Assembly (NCBI GenBank): GCA_934565855.1
Contig: CAKTIO010000005.1
Span: 1 to 64,000, forward strand
Direction: 5' to 3'
Length of the DNA: 64,000 nt
Source: an uncultured Dysosmobacter sp.
Lineage (GTDB): Bacteria > Bacillota > Clostridia > Oscillospirales > Oscillospiraceae
A program made the translations under genes and the position numbers. Shown one piece after another: positions 8,028 to 15,756 of this stretch; positions within the stretch are counted from its first letter, which is position 1; every line of letters begins with the position of its first letter. The notes beneath the pieces were generated by a model. It was not told the DNA's origin. It saw nothing but the letters and a program-made list of their open reading frames with translations, and did no database searches.

Positions 8028-8993
8028 ATGTCTGACTACATTTTCAAAACCTACATCGATAGCGGCAGGGAGTACTACGAGTACACCGACGCATCGGATA
8101 GAGAGCAGACCATAAAAAAAGACTTTCCGTTTCCGGAAAGTCTGATGAGCCTGCTGTATATGGATATCTGGGAGCTGGAGTCCATCACCAAGAAGATGGA
8201 CAAGGCACTGATGTCTTTTTATCAGTCTAAGGACTATAGTGAATTGCAAATCGTAGCGGCCGGTTTGAATGAACTGTCGCCCCGGCATATCTACTTTGAG
8301 CTGCTGCGGCTGGACTGGTTGGAGCGTCTGGATATGGTGGACAGCACTGCCCCCAGAGACTTTCAGGACTTACTGCCCCACAAGAAAATTTCCCATCTTT
8401 GCAGCAACATCGACACCATGCAGAAGCAGATCAAGGGGCTGATCGCGCAGGCGCTGGACATGGACGGTGAGAAGAAATCCGTATCTGAAAAGATGGTGGC
8501 ATACTACAATGCCGAGGGCGGCGACACCCTGAACACCTTTCGATTCCAACCCCAGACAATGAACTTTGAGGTCATCGACCACAAGATCTTTGCCGAGGTG
8601 CTCTACCCAAAGGACATCTACGACCTCATCGACTTTCATGTGCGGGAGTGTGTGAAGCGGGAGATGAAGATGCGGGTGTGTAAGAACTGCCTGCGCTATT
8701 TCGCTGTGACGGGCAAGGCCAGCACGGAGTACTGCGACCGGGTCTGCGACAGCAAGGGCCGCACCTGCCGGGAGATCGGGGCCATCAACACATGGACACA
8801 GCGTAAGCAGGGTGACGAGGTGTTCAAGGAATATCGCAGAGAGTACAAAAAGCGTTTCGCCCGTATCAACGCAGGCAAGCTGACCAAGAGCGCGTTCTAC
8901 GCCTGGAGCGAGGAAGCCAGAAAGAAAAAGGAAGATTGCGACAACGGCGCGATCACACCGGAGGAGTTTTCCCGTTGGCTGAAGGAGTCTTGA
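8028..8993 (+). CDS. DUF6076-type protein with zinc-finger-like cysteines
   Basis: A 321-residue soluble protein common in clostridial integrative elements and matching what I know as the DUF6076 family; the function is unknown. The C-terminal third carries CKNC (about residue 219) and YCDRVC with a further C, a likely zinc site, followed by a basic helical tail. ATG 8028 is chosen because GAGGAG sits 8 nt upstream; the frame opens at 7956. It is divergent from the excisionase operon with its own promoter and terminator, and may be a maintenance, regulatory or defence factor of the element. Confidence 0.7.
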   Translation: MSDYIFKTYIDSGREYYEYTDASDREQTIKKDFPFPESLMSLLYMDIWELESITKKMDKALMSFYQSKDYSELQIVAAGLNELSPRHIYFELLRLDWLERLDMVDSTAPRDFQDLLPHKKISHLCSNIDTMQKQIKGLIAQALDMDGEKKSVSEKMVAYYNAEGGDTLNTFRFQPQTMNFEVIDHKIFAEVLYPKDIYDLIDFHVRECVKREMKMRVCKNCLRYFAVTGKASTEYCDRVCDSKGRTCREIGAINTWTQRKQGDEVFKEYRREYKKRFARINAGKLTKSAFYAWSEEARKKKEDCDNGAITPEEFSRWLKES

Positions 8994-9001
8994 GAAAAAC
9001 G

Positions 9002-9045
9002 GAGCAGAGGAGCGAGTCCAATAGACTTGCCCCTCTGCTTTTTCA
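9002..9045 (+). terminator. Terminator after the DUF6076 gene
   Basis: The stem AGCAGAGG..GAGTC / GACT..CCTCTGCT is followed by TTTTT. It marks the approximate right end of the mobilizable element's genes. Confidence 0.75.
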
Positions 9046-9048
9046 TTG

Positions 9049-9240
9049 ATTATAGCATTGCAGGACTTGAACGATTTCCTTATCGGCAGTTTCCTGAGCA
9101 AGCTGAAAGCAAAGGGCTGGAACTACGCTTGCCTTATTCTAAGTGCCGTTTTGGTATTGGATATGTCTCTGGCGGGTCTTGCAATTATCCGGTGGAGTGA
9201 TCGACATTATGTATGGCTACTGTGCTTGCTGTTATTCCTT
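9049..9240 (+). pseudogene. Possible C-terminal remnant of a CmpB-type permease gene
   Basis: Plus-strand translation gives a short hydrophobic stretch, with LILSAVLVLDMSLAG and then AIIRWSDRH. This resembles the C-terminal end of the 'putative ABC transporter permease' (CmpB-like) family, where a last membrane helix precedes a RWS.R motif. No start and no upstream part are present, and the frame then runs antisense through the acetyltransferase. This is a weak, by-eye similarity. Confidence 0.3.
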
Positions 9241-9813
9241 TCAGGGAATATCATTTTCAATATCCCTGATCTTCTTCGCGGGGACGCCGCCGACCACGCA
9301 GTTGTCCGGCACATCATGGGTCACAACGGCTCCTGCGGCGATGACCACGTTATTGCCGACAGTCACGCCGGGGAGAATGGTGCAGTTGCCGCCGATCCAC
9401 ACATCGTTTCCAATGGTGACGGGCTTGCCGATGCCAAGATGCTCCCGGCGTCCCTTGGGCGTGAGCGGATGGTTGACCGTGGTAATAAGCGTGTTCGGCC
9501 CGATCATCACATAGTCCCCAATATGCACCGGCATAATGTCGAGGATGGTCACATTGTAGTTGGCAAGGAACTGGTCGCCCACATGGATATTCCTGCCGCT
9601 GTCGCACATAAAGCCGGGACAAAGACACACATCCCGCCCCACCGAACCGAAATATTTCTTGATAAGCTCTGCCTGCTCCGTCTCCGTTGCGTCTGCGTCC
9701 TGCATCTGCCGCAGCTCCCGACAAAACCGGATGGCGTTCAGTTTTCTGCCGTTGACGCCCGCATCCCAAAAGTCATAATAAAGGCCAGCATCCAGCTTTT
9801 CTTCTTCCGTCAT
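9241..9813 (-). CDS. Sugar O-acetyltransferase (maltose acetyltransferase family)
   Basis: A 190-residue Maa/LacA/NodL-type enzyme that transfers acetyl from acetyl-CoA to a sugar hydroxyl. The N-terminal Maa cap (MTEEEKLDAGLYYDF) is followed by left-handed beta-helix hexapeptide repeats (IGDYVMIGPN, IGNDVWIGGN, VTVGNNVVIAAGAVV), with the catalytic histidine in NHPLTP. GAGGGAG precedes the start, and the length fits the family. It follows the AlkZ-related gene by 10 nt, so they form an operon. In this cargo block it may detoxify or modify a sugar-like compound; the specificity is unknown. Confidence 0.88.
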   Translation of the reverse strand: MTEEEKLDAGLYYDFWDAGVNGRKLNAIRFCRELRQMQDADATETEQAELIKKYFGSVGRDVCLCPGFMCDSGRNIHVGDQFLANYNVTILDIMPVHIGDYVMIGPNTLITTVNHPLTPKGRREHLGIGKPVTIGNDVWIGGNCTILPGVTVGNNVVIAAGAVVTHDVPDNCVVGGVPAKKIRDIENDIP

Positions 9814-9823
9814 CGTATCTCCC

Positions 9824-10498
9824 TCATTTCATCCATTTCAAAAGTTGTGTTTCATCGGCGTCCGGCAGGATGCTTTTCAGGTGGGTGAGAATATCCGCCT
9901 TGGATTCCGCCGGCTCTTTTCGGTACGCCGAGGTCACGAAGTCATAGCCAAGCTGCGCCTCCGGCGTGGTGTACTGTGCCACGCCCCAGCCGTAGGTCTG
10001 CCCGTATTTGTCCTGCAGATAAACGAAGTCCCCGATGGTCACATAGGCCTGCATCTGAAGTCGGGTGATCACGGTATCAAAGCCCCTGTTTCCACCCTTG
10101 CGATAATTGCAAAGGCGTTTCAGCTCTTTGGATAGCAGCGCCTCGTGCTCCACGACCATATCGTAGACTTCCTTGTCCTTGCGGGCGGCAAGCCCGTCGT
10201 CATAGCGGGCATCAAAATCGTAGCCGTCCCGCCGGAGGTTGGCGAAGTCGGGAAACCATTCTTTACTGATAAACCCGGCTCTGCCGCCGAAAAACTTCCC
10301 GTAAACGCATTGACCGCTTCGGGCGGCAGGCCCTTTCCATTCCCACGGCCCATCCGCTTCTTCGGAGAACCAAAGCTCCGGCGGGCAGCACTCCTCCACG
10401 GAAAAGCCGGGGATGTCGCCTGCAAAGAACGGCAGAAATCCCAACTCCGCTGTCAGGGCGACAATATCCTCCGGGCTGCGCAGTTCACGAAATCTCAT
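9824..10498 (-). CDS. AlkZ-related protein
   Basis: A 224-residue protein that I recognise as the AlkZ-related family of Firmicutes (typical N-terminus MRFRELRSPED, core KFFGGRAGFISKEWFPDF, then RLQMQ). The family is named for distant similarity to DNA glycosylases of the AlkZ/YcaQ type; activity is not established for this short form. GGGAGG is 9 nt before the ATG. It forms a tight pair with the acetyltransferase downstream. Confidence 0.7.
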   Translation of the reverse strand: MRFRELRSPEDIVALTAELGFLPFFAGDIPGFSVEECCPPELWFSEEADGPWEWKGPAARSGQCVYGKFFGGRAGFISKEWFPDFANLRRDGYDFDARYDDGLAARKDKEVYDMVVEHEALLSKELKRLCNYRKGGNRGFDTVITRLQMQAYVTIGDFVYLQDKYGQTYGWGVAQYTTPEAQLGYDFVTSAYRKEPAESKADILTHLKSILPDADETQLLKWMK

Positions 10499-10560
10499 TT
10501 GCTTGACCTCCCTCCCGAATGCGGCAAGCGCCGAGGCAGAAAGCCCCGGCAGAAACCGTT

Positions 10561-12489
10561 TTATTCTTCCATCTCGTAAGCCGCTTCGACCTCGGCCACA
10601 TAGGTCACGGAATAATCTTTATCCGGGTAGGCTGCCTCCATGACGGTCTTATCCAGAAAGCACTCCGGCTCCATAGCCTGCCGGTAAAGCGTTTTGCAGA
10701 TCAGCACCAGTTTTCCCTCGGTAAAGGTGGGCTGACCGTCCACATGGGTCAGGTGCAGTCCGGCGTGGTCGATCTTGTCCGGCTCCTCTGCGCCGGAGTG
10801 ACTGCCGAGATACAGCAGCTCCTGCTGGTGACCGTCAAAGAACGTCGCGGTGAAGCGGCCGCTGGCGTCCATGAATTTCTTCGTGTGACGCTGCGGACGG
10901 ATAAAAACGGTCAGGGTCTTCTTCTCCCAGACATTGCCGAGTGCGCCCCAGCCAGCCGTCAGGGTATTCGCTTTGCCGCCGTCCTCAGCGGTAACAAGAA
11001 ACCACTTATCACGCATGGCGACAATGGGGTCGATTTTTGCACTGAGTTCACTGAGTTCGATTTTCTTGAGGTTCATTTTCGTTGCTCCCTTCATCGGATG
11101 GATGTTATTTTCAAATGGCTCACCGTTCTCTGACCGGTAAAGCCGTTTTCTTGAAACAAAGTACGCCGCTGCAAGGAACAGCAGCATCAGCGTCCATGTG
11201 ATCGGCTCGGTGATGCTCGTGCCGAAGAAGCCAAGATGCGGGATCAAAAACGCCGCCGACAGCAGCTTCATCCCAAGCTCGATACAGCTTGACAGGATCG
11301 GGGCGGTCTTTTGTCCCATAGCCTGCATTGCCGTCCGCAGAACCAGCAGACAGCCCAGCGCTGGGAAGAAGGTCAGGTGCCAGCGCAGGCTCATCACGGC
11401 ATTGCGGATGACCTCCGCATCGGATGTGCCGGTGCTCAAGCGCACCAGAGCACCGCCGAAGGCGTAGATCAGCACACATCCGAAAAGTGACCACCCGATT
11501 TCCATGACCGTCACCTGCCGGAGCGCCGTGCGTATTCGTTCCGGCTTCCTTGCGCCCCAGTTCTGCCCCACAAAGGTCGATGACGCTGTAGAGATGGTCG
11601 CCAGTGGCTGCATCATGATCCCAATGATTCGCCGGGAAGCGGTGTGGGCGGAAATGATGGTTTCGCCCAAATGGTTGTTGGCCCGCTGGAAGATCACCGA
11701 TCCCAAGTCCACCACGCAGTACATCAGCGCCATGGCGATGCCGTTGGAAAATAGCTCTGCGATCAGGCTGGCGGATACACGAAAATCTGCTTTTCCGGGA
11801 AGATACGCCGAATAGTGCCGGAATACATAGACACCGCAAAGCAGGGCGGAAACGCCCTCCGCAATGACTGTTGCCAGAGCCGCACCCGCAACGCCCAGCC
11901 CCACCACGGCGACGAATAATAGATCCATGCCCATGTTCAGGATGGAAGAAATAATCAGGAAGTACAACGATGTCCGGCTGTTCCCAAACGCCCGCAGAAT
12001 GGAGGAAAACAGGTTATAGGCAATGGTTGCAATCATCCCGGCGCAGATGACGGCGATATACTGATGAGCTTGCTCAAAAATACTGTCCGGCGTGTTCATA
12101 AAGCGCATGAGCGGACGGAGAAAAATGAGAGATAAGGCCGTCAATGCCAAGGTAATTCCTGCGTCCAGCTCGATCATTCCGGCGATGGCGCTTCTCAGTT
12201 TCTTTTCATCGTGCGCCCCAAATCGCTGCGTCACGACGATGGCGCAGCCGCTGTTCAGACCAGAGGCAAAGTCAATGAGCAGCGCATACAGCGAGGAGGT
12301 CGCTCCGATGGCAGCAATCGCACCATCGCCAAGACAGTACCCGGCAACGGCGGTATCTACCATGCTGTATATCTGCTGAAAGATATTACCGATGAACAGC
12401 GGTACGGCGAATGCCAGAATCAGTTTTACGGAGTTTCCCTGTGTCATATCCATGACACGCATTTTTGGAGGCGCTTTTGCGTTGCCCAT
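10561..12489 (-). CDS. MATE exporter fused in frame to a flavin-reductase-like domain
   Basis: A 642-residue ORF. Residues 1-460 are a 12-helix MATE (NorM/DinF) cation-coupled multidrug exporter (N-terminal PLFIGNIFQQIYSMVDTAVAG). Residues 472-642 are an FMN-binding split-barrel flavin reductase (ANTLTAGWGALGNVWEKKTLTVFIRP, read in parts) that is normally a separate protein. The junction has no stop codon. The second domain begins at an internal ATG (11076) with AAGGGAG 8 nt upstream, so both a fusion and a free reductase could be made. GGTGAG precedes ATG 12489. The gene is divergent from an AraC regulator. The likely origin is loss of the MATE stop codon. Confidence 0.85.
   Translation of the reverse strand: MGNAKAPPKMRVMDMTQGNSVKLILAFAVPLFIGNIFQQIYSMVDTAVAGYCLGDGAIAAIGATSSLYALLIDFASGLNSGCAIVVTQRFGAHDEKKLRSAIAGMIELDAGITLALTALSLIFLRPLMRFMNTPDSIFEQAHQYIAVICAGMIATIAYNLFSSILRAFGNSRTSLYFLIISSILNMGMDLLFVAVVGLGVAGAALATVIAEGVSALLCGVYVFRHYSAYLPGKADFRVSASLIAELFSNGIAMALMYCVVDLGSVIFQRANNHLGETIISAHTASRRIIGIMMQPLATISTASSTFVGQNWGARKPERIRTALRQVTVMEIGWSLFGCVLIYAFGGALVRLSTGTSDAEVIRNAVMSLRWHLTFFPALGCLLVLRTAMQAMGQKTAPILSSCIELGMKLLSAAFLIPHLGFFGTSITEPITWTLMLLFLAAAYFVSRKRLYRSENGEPFENNIHPMKGATKMNLKKIELSELSAKIDPIVAMRDKWFLVTAEDGGKANTLTAGWGALGNVWEKKTLTVFIRPQRHTKKFMDASGRFTATFFDGHQQELLYLGSHSGAEEPDKIDHAGLHLTHVDGQPTFTEGKLVLICKTLYRQAMEPECFLDKTVMEAAYPDKDYSVTYVAEVEAAYEMEE
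11074..11091 (-). promoter_or_regulatory. Internal ribosome binding site for the reductase domain
   Basis: AAGGGAG (11091-11085) lies 8 nt before ATG 11076-11074, in frame inside the MATE-reductase ORF. Independent initiation would release a 171-residue flavin reductase. Confidence 0.55.
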
Positions 12490-12619
12490 CGAAATTTCTC
12501 ACCTGTTCTTGATCGGAATTGCTCTATTTCAGCATGGTTATTATAGCAAGCTGCACCGCAAAAGGATTGCTTATTCGTTGGATTTATAATATAATTGTTG
12601 GTGAAAGTGAGGCGCAGAT

Positions 12620-13381
12620 ATGGCAGAAGCAGTCAATGAGAAAAAGCTGCGGTATATGGAATATCTCCATCGGGAAACCGCAGACCGGCATCATACCAAT
12701 ACAGAGGATATGTACCAGTACGACCTCTTGCGAATGGGCGATCCAAGAGCGGTGGAGGAAGGGGTGCGGATGTTTTCCTCCGATCTGCCCGGTCACATTT
12801 CGGACGATCCTCTGCGCAATTACAAATATCTGTTTGTCGCCTCCATTACCCTTGCCAGCCGTGCCGCCATTACAGGTGGGATGGATGCAGAGCGGGCGTA
12901 CAACATCAGCGACCTGTTTATTCTGAAAATGGATACGCTGCAAACCGTTGAGGAGGTCAAGGCACTCCATGTGGAGATGTTCGCCTTTTACACAAAGGAA
13001 ATGGCAGCGTTGGACAAAGCGGAGGTCTACTCCAAGCCGGTGATTTTGTGCATGGACTATATCTACAACCACCTGCATGAAACGATCCATGTGGATACGC
13101 TGGCGGAGCTGGTGGGGCTGAACCGAAGCTATCTCTCGACGCTCTTCAAAAAGGAAACAGGGACATCCATCTCGGAATACATTCTGTCCAAGCGGATGGA
13201 GGCGGCGCAGAATATGCTGCGCTTCTCGGATTATACCTACGCGGAAATATCCGCGATCCTTGCGTTCAGCTCCCAGAGCCACTTTAATCGGGTGTTCCGG
13301 GCGCAGACGGGATATACGCCGAAGGAGTTCCGGAATCGGTTCTTCCGTGATTCGCAAGTTGAGAACAATCGGCATGATTAA
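12620..13381 (+). CDS. AraC-family transcriptional regulator
   Basis: A 253-residue regulator. The N-terminal ~150 residues form a helical sensor domain without the usual cupin signature, and residues 150-250 hold the double HTH of AraC/XylS proteins (HVDTLAELVGLNRSYLSTLF, then YAEISAILAFSSQSHFNRVF). It is divergent from the MATE-reductase gene (131 bp between starts), so that exporter is the probable target. The SD (GTGAGG) is modest. Confidence 0.85.
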   Translation: MAEAVNEKKLRYMEYLHRETADRHHTNTEDMYQYDLLRMGDPRAVEEGVRMFSSDLPGHISDDPLRNYKYLFVASITLASRAAITGGMDAERAYNISDLFILKMDTLQTVEEVKALHVEMFAFYTKEMAALDKAEVYSKPVILCMDYIYNHLHETIHVDTLAELVGLNRSYLSTLFKKETGTSISEYILSKRMEAAQNMLRFSDYTYAEISAILAFSSQSHFNRVFRAQTGYTPKEFRNRFFRDSQVENNRHD

Positions 13382-13424
13382 CTTTTTTGAGCATAATAAA
13401 GGGCTTGGGACTATCCCAAAAATG

Positions 13425-13466
13425 AAAACAGAGCGTTTCGGCAGTCAGCCGGAACGCTCTGTTTTC
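13425..13466. terminator. Bidirectional terminator between araC and EFR1 operon
   Basis: Stem AAAACAGAGCGTTTCGGC paired with GCCGGAACGCTCTGTTTT (one mismatch), with T-runs on both strands. Confidence 0.85.
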
Positions 13467-13507
13467 CGATGCGGAGTCCTTCGAGATTTTGCTTGATAAA
13501 CCGGAGC

Positions 13508-14251
13508 TTATACCTTGACATTTGGGTTTGTATATTGCCCATGCTTCTTGGTGTTCTTGCCGTACTGAATGGCAAACTTCGGGCAGCGGTGCAGGCATCC
13601 GAGGCACATTACGCACTTGTCCTTGATCCAAACCGGCTTTCTATCCCGCATCTCGATTGCCTGAACGGGGCATTTCTTTGCGCACGATCCGCAGCCGATG
13701 CAGGTGTCCTCCACATGAAAATGTAAGGTTCGCCGCACCTTATTGTTATAGATCGGCTCTGCGATCCATTTCGTAATGAACGCCGGAGTACGGGGAGACA
13801 TATGGCGGTTGGTATGCCGCTGACTGACAGCGTGAATCGCAGCATCGATCTCCGCCTCCGTGTTTTTCGTGTACTTTGCGACTTTCTCCGGTGTGGAAAG
13901 ATCAAATATCGGAGTCCAAGTATCTGCCATCCGAACGGAATAGTAGGCGTCGATCTCACACCCTTGGATTGACTTATTCGCCATATACCCGGTAGCGCCG
14001 GGAGTCGTTCCGTAGGTGGCAATAAAGTACAAATAGCCGGTCTGAAAAGATGCCTTTTCCAAAAACTCCTTCACGATGCTCGGTAGCCCCCAATCATAGG
14101 TTGGGGAAATAATGCCGATGGTTTCATCTGCAAAATCAAGTCTATTTTCTTTGATGCAATCCGCAATGGACAGCATTTCCTGCTGCGCAGCCTGTGTTAG
14201 GCGGGTCGCAACATATTTGCAATTTCCCGTGGCAGAAAAGAACAGGATCAT
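13508..14251 (-). CDS. EFR1-type ferrodoxin (flavodoxin plus 2[4Fe-4S])
   Basis: A 247-residue fusion of an N-terminal flavodoxin fold (FFSATGNCKYVA, FMN phosphate loop; SPTYDWGLPS) and a C-terminal bacterial ferredoxin domain with two CxxCxxCxxxC clusters (CIGCGSCAKKCP and CVMCLGCLHRCP). It carries electrons between low-potential donors and unknown acceptors in the cytoplasm. ATG 14251 overlaps the stop of the YjbR-like gene (ATGA) and has CGGAGG. It is the last gene of the operon HxlR-YjbR-EFR1, which suggests redox-stress use. Confidence 0.88.
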   Translation of the reverse strand: MILFFSATGNCKYVATRLTQAAQQEMLSIADCIKENRLDFADETIGIISPTYDWGLPSIVKEFLEKASFQTGYLYFIATYGTTPGATGYMANKSIQGCEIDAYYSVRMADTWTPIFDLSTPEKVAKYTKNTEAEIDAAIHAVSQRHTNRHMSPRTPAFITKWIAEPIYNNKVRRTLHFHVEDTCIGCGSCAKKCPVQAIEMRDRKPVWIKDKCVMCLGCLHRCPKFAIQYGKNTKKHGQYTNPNVKV

Positions 14252-14676
14252 CTGTTTTCCTCCGTTGATTCCGATTTGCCATTCTGATTTGAACGCACTG
14301 CACCACAGCTTTTTGACTTCTTGGATGCAGTAGCTTCATAGCTCATGTCCAACAGCATCTTAATTTGCTCATCCGGCACGCTGCCATCCAGTGCAGCGGA
14401 GATCCACTGTTCCTTGTTCATGTGATAAGCCGGAAAAATCCCCGCCTCGCCACGCAGAGAACCAACCAGGATCGGATCGCATTTGAAATTGACCACATCC
14501 AACGGTTCTGAGCCGTGCAGTCCCAGCTTGTCCTTCGGCACATCCATGATAAGGGCAAACCATTTCTGATTGCTGCTATGCCGGAACACCTCGTAATTCG
14601 GGTATTTGAGCCACGGATAGTCCGCCTTCGCATTGTAATTTTCCATGATAAACTGTTTCAGCTCTGTGCGGTTCAT
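14248..14676 (-). CDS. MmcQ/YjbR family protein
   Basis: A 142-residue protein of the MmcQ/YjbR (CyaY-like fold) DNA-binding family, with WLKYPNYEVFRHSSNQKWFALIM near the N-terminus (read in parts), then VNFKCDP and the C-terminal DMSYEAT. Molecular function is not known. ATG 14676 is preferred over the frame-opening GTG 14685, because AGGGAG sits 8 nt upstream of the ATG and the HxlR stop lies between. It is coupled with the ferrodoxin gene downstream. Confidence 0.8.
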   Translation of the reverse strand: MNRTELKQFIMENYNAKADYPWLKYPNYEVFRHSSNQKWFALIMDVPKDKLGLHGSEPLDVVNFKCDPILVGSLRGEAGIFPAYHMNKEQWISAALDGSVPDEQIKMLLDMSYEATASKKSKSCGAVRSNQNGKSESTEENR

Positions 14677-14681
14677 TCCGT

Positions 14682-15035
14682 TCACTCCCTGCCTTTATCT
14701 TTTTTCGGCCGGTTCTCTTCGCCCCAAACGCAGAGCTGATCCAGCACCTTCATCAGCGACTTCCCGCGCTCCGAAAGAGAATACTCCACCTTCGGCGGGA
14801 TCTGCGGATACTCGGTGCGGACGATCAGCTTATCCGCTTCCAGTTCCTTGAGATTCGTGCTGAGGGTCTTGTCGGAAATGGTTTTCAGATACCGCTTCAG
14901 CTCATTGAATCGCACCGTCTCAAACTCCATCAGGCAGTAGAGAATGACCATCTTGTGCTTGCCGGAGATCAGCGACAGCGTGTAGGCAAAGCCGGTGTCC
15001 TCGAAATTGGCGTTCTCAATATAGTTTTTGATCAT
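14682..15035 (-). CDS. HxlR-family transcriptional regulator
   Basis: A 117-residue winged-helix HxlR/MarR-like regulator (LISGKHKMVILYCLMEFETVRFNELKRYLKTISDKTLSTNLKELE, recognisable in pieces, and YSLSERG for the wing). The start ATG 15035 has AGGAGA 5-8 nt upstream; the open frame begins earlier without a site. HxlR proteins often sense aldehydes, quinones or diamide through a cysteine; the one visible Cys (LYC) is in the second helix. It lies divergent from a flavin reductase gene, which is a likely target. Confidence 0.85.
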   Translation of the reverse strand: MIKNYIENANFEDTGFAYTLSLISGKHKMVILYCLMEFETVRFNELKRYLKTISDKTLSTNLKELEADKLIVRTEYPQIPPKVEYSLSERGKSLMKVLDQLCVWGEENRPKKDKGRE

Positions 15036-15154
15036 TTGCTTTCTCCTGAGATAGTACCTGTCATAATAGCCAGTACTTGAATTTCTGTTTTGCTTGGCTA
15101 TAATTATAAGCAGGATGAACAGTCCTGTCAATCTGATCACAAGGAGAAGTTATC

Positions 15155-15721
15155 ATGAGAACAAAACTGAAAATCACCGAGGGCATTTTCCCGATGCCGG
15201 TTCTGATGGTTGCGACTTATAACGAGGACGGCAGCGTAAACGTCATGAACGCTGCGTGGGGAACGATGCAGGAGCGGGATACCGTTGCTCTGAATCTCAC
15301 CGAGACCCACAAGACCGTGCAGAACATCAAGGCGCGGGGCGCATTTACCGTCAGCATTGCCGATGCTGCCCACATGGTCGAGGCGGACTATTTCGGCGTG
15401 GAATCCGGCAACAAAGTAGCCGACAAATTTGCCCGCAGCGGTCTGACCGCAAGCAAAGCCGAAACCGTGGATGCGCCGGTCATCAACGAGTTCCCGATTT
15501 GCCTGGAGTGCAAGTTCATCGAGTACCAGAACAACGAATACGGATGCGGTGTCATCGGCAAGGTGGTCAATGTCACCGCCGACGAGAGCGTTATGGTGGA
15601 CGGGAAAATCGATATGTCCAAGGTCAACGCCATCGCCTTTGATCCCTACACTCACGGCTATTACAAGGTTACCGAGCGTGTGGGCGAGGCATTCCGAGAT
15701 GGGCTGAAATTGAAACAATGA
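15155..15721 (+). CDS. Flavin reductase family protein
   Basis: A 188-residue FMN-binding split-barrel protein (N-terminal FPMPVLMVATYNEDGSVNVM, C-terminal FDPYTHGYYKVTERVG). It probably reduces flavin or a small electrophile with NAD(P)H. AAGGAGAAG precedes the ATG. It is divergent from the HxlR regulator across 119 bp, a common arrangement for HxlR-controlled oxidoreductases. Its last codons (LKQ-stop) form one arm of a terminator shared with the convergent MATE gene. Confidence 0.85.
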   Translation: MRTKLKITEGIFPMPVLMVATYNEDGSVNVMNAAWGTMQERDTVALNLTETHKTVQNIKARGAFTVSIADAAHMVEADYFGVESGNKVADKFARSGLTASKAETVDAPVINEFPICLECKFIEYQNNEYGCGVIGKVVNVTADESVMVDGKIDMSKVNAIAFDPYTHGYYKVTERVGEAFRDGLKLKQ

Positions 15722-15756
15722 GACTGCTGCTGGCAGCCTCATTGTTTCAGCTTTTT
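15711..15756. terminator. Terminator hairpin spanning two convergent stop codons
   Basis: TGAAACAATGAG (15711-15722) pairs perfectly with CTCATTGTTTCA (15738-15749) and a T-run follows on the plus strand. The left arm holds the stop of the flavin reductase and the right arm the stop of the MATE gene; both proteins end in LKQ. Confidence 0.85.

Noticed and set aside
9046..9888. 280-codon plus-strand frame across the acetyltransferase
   Set aside because: Only the first ~60 codons look protein-like (listed as a possible permease remnant); the rest is antisense to the acetyltransferase.
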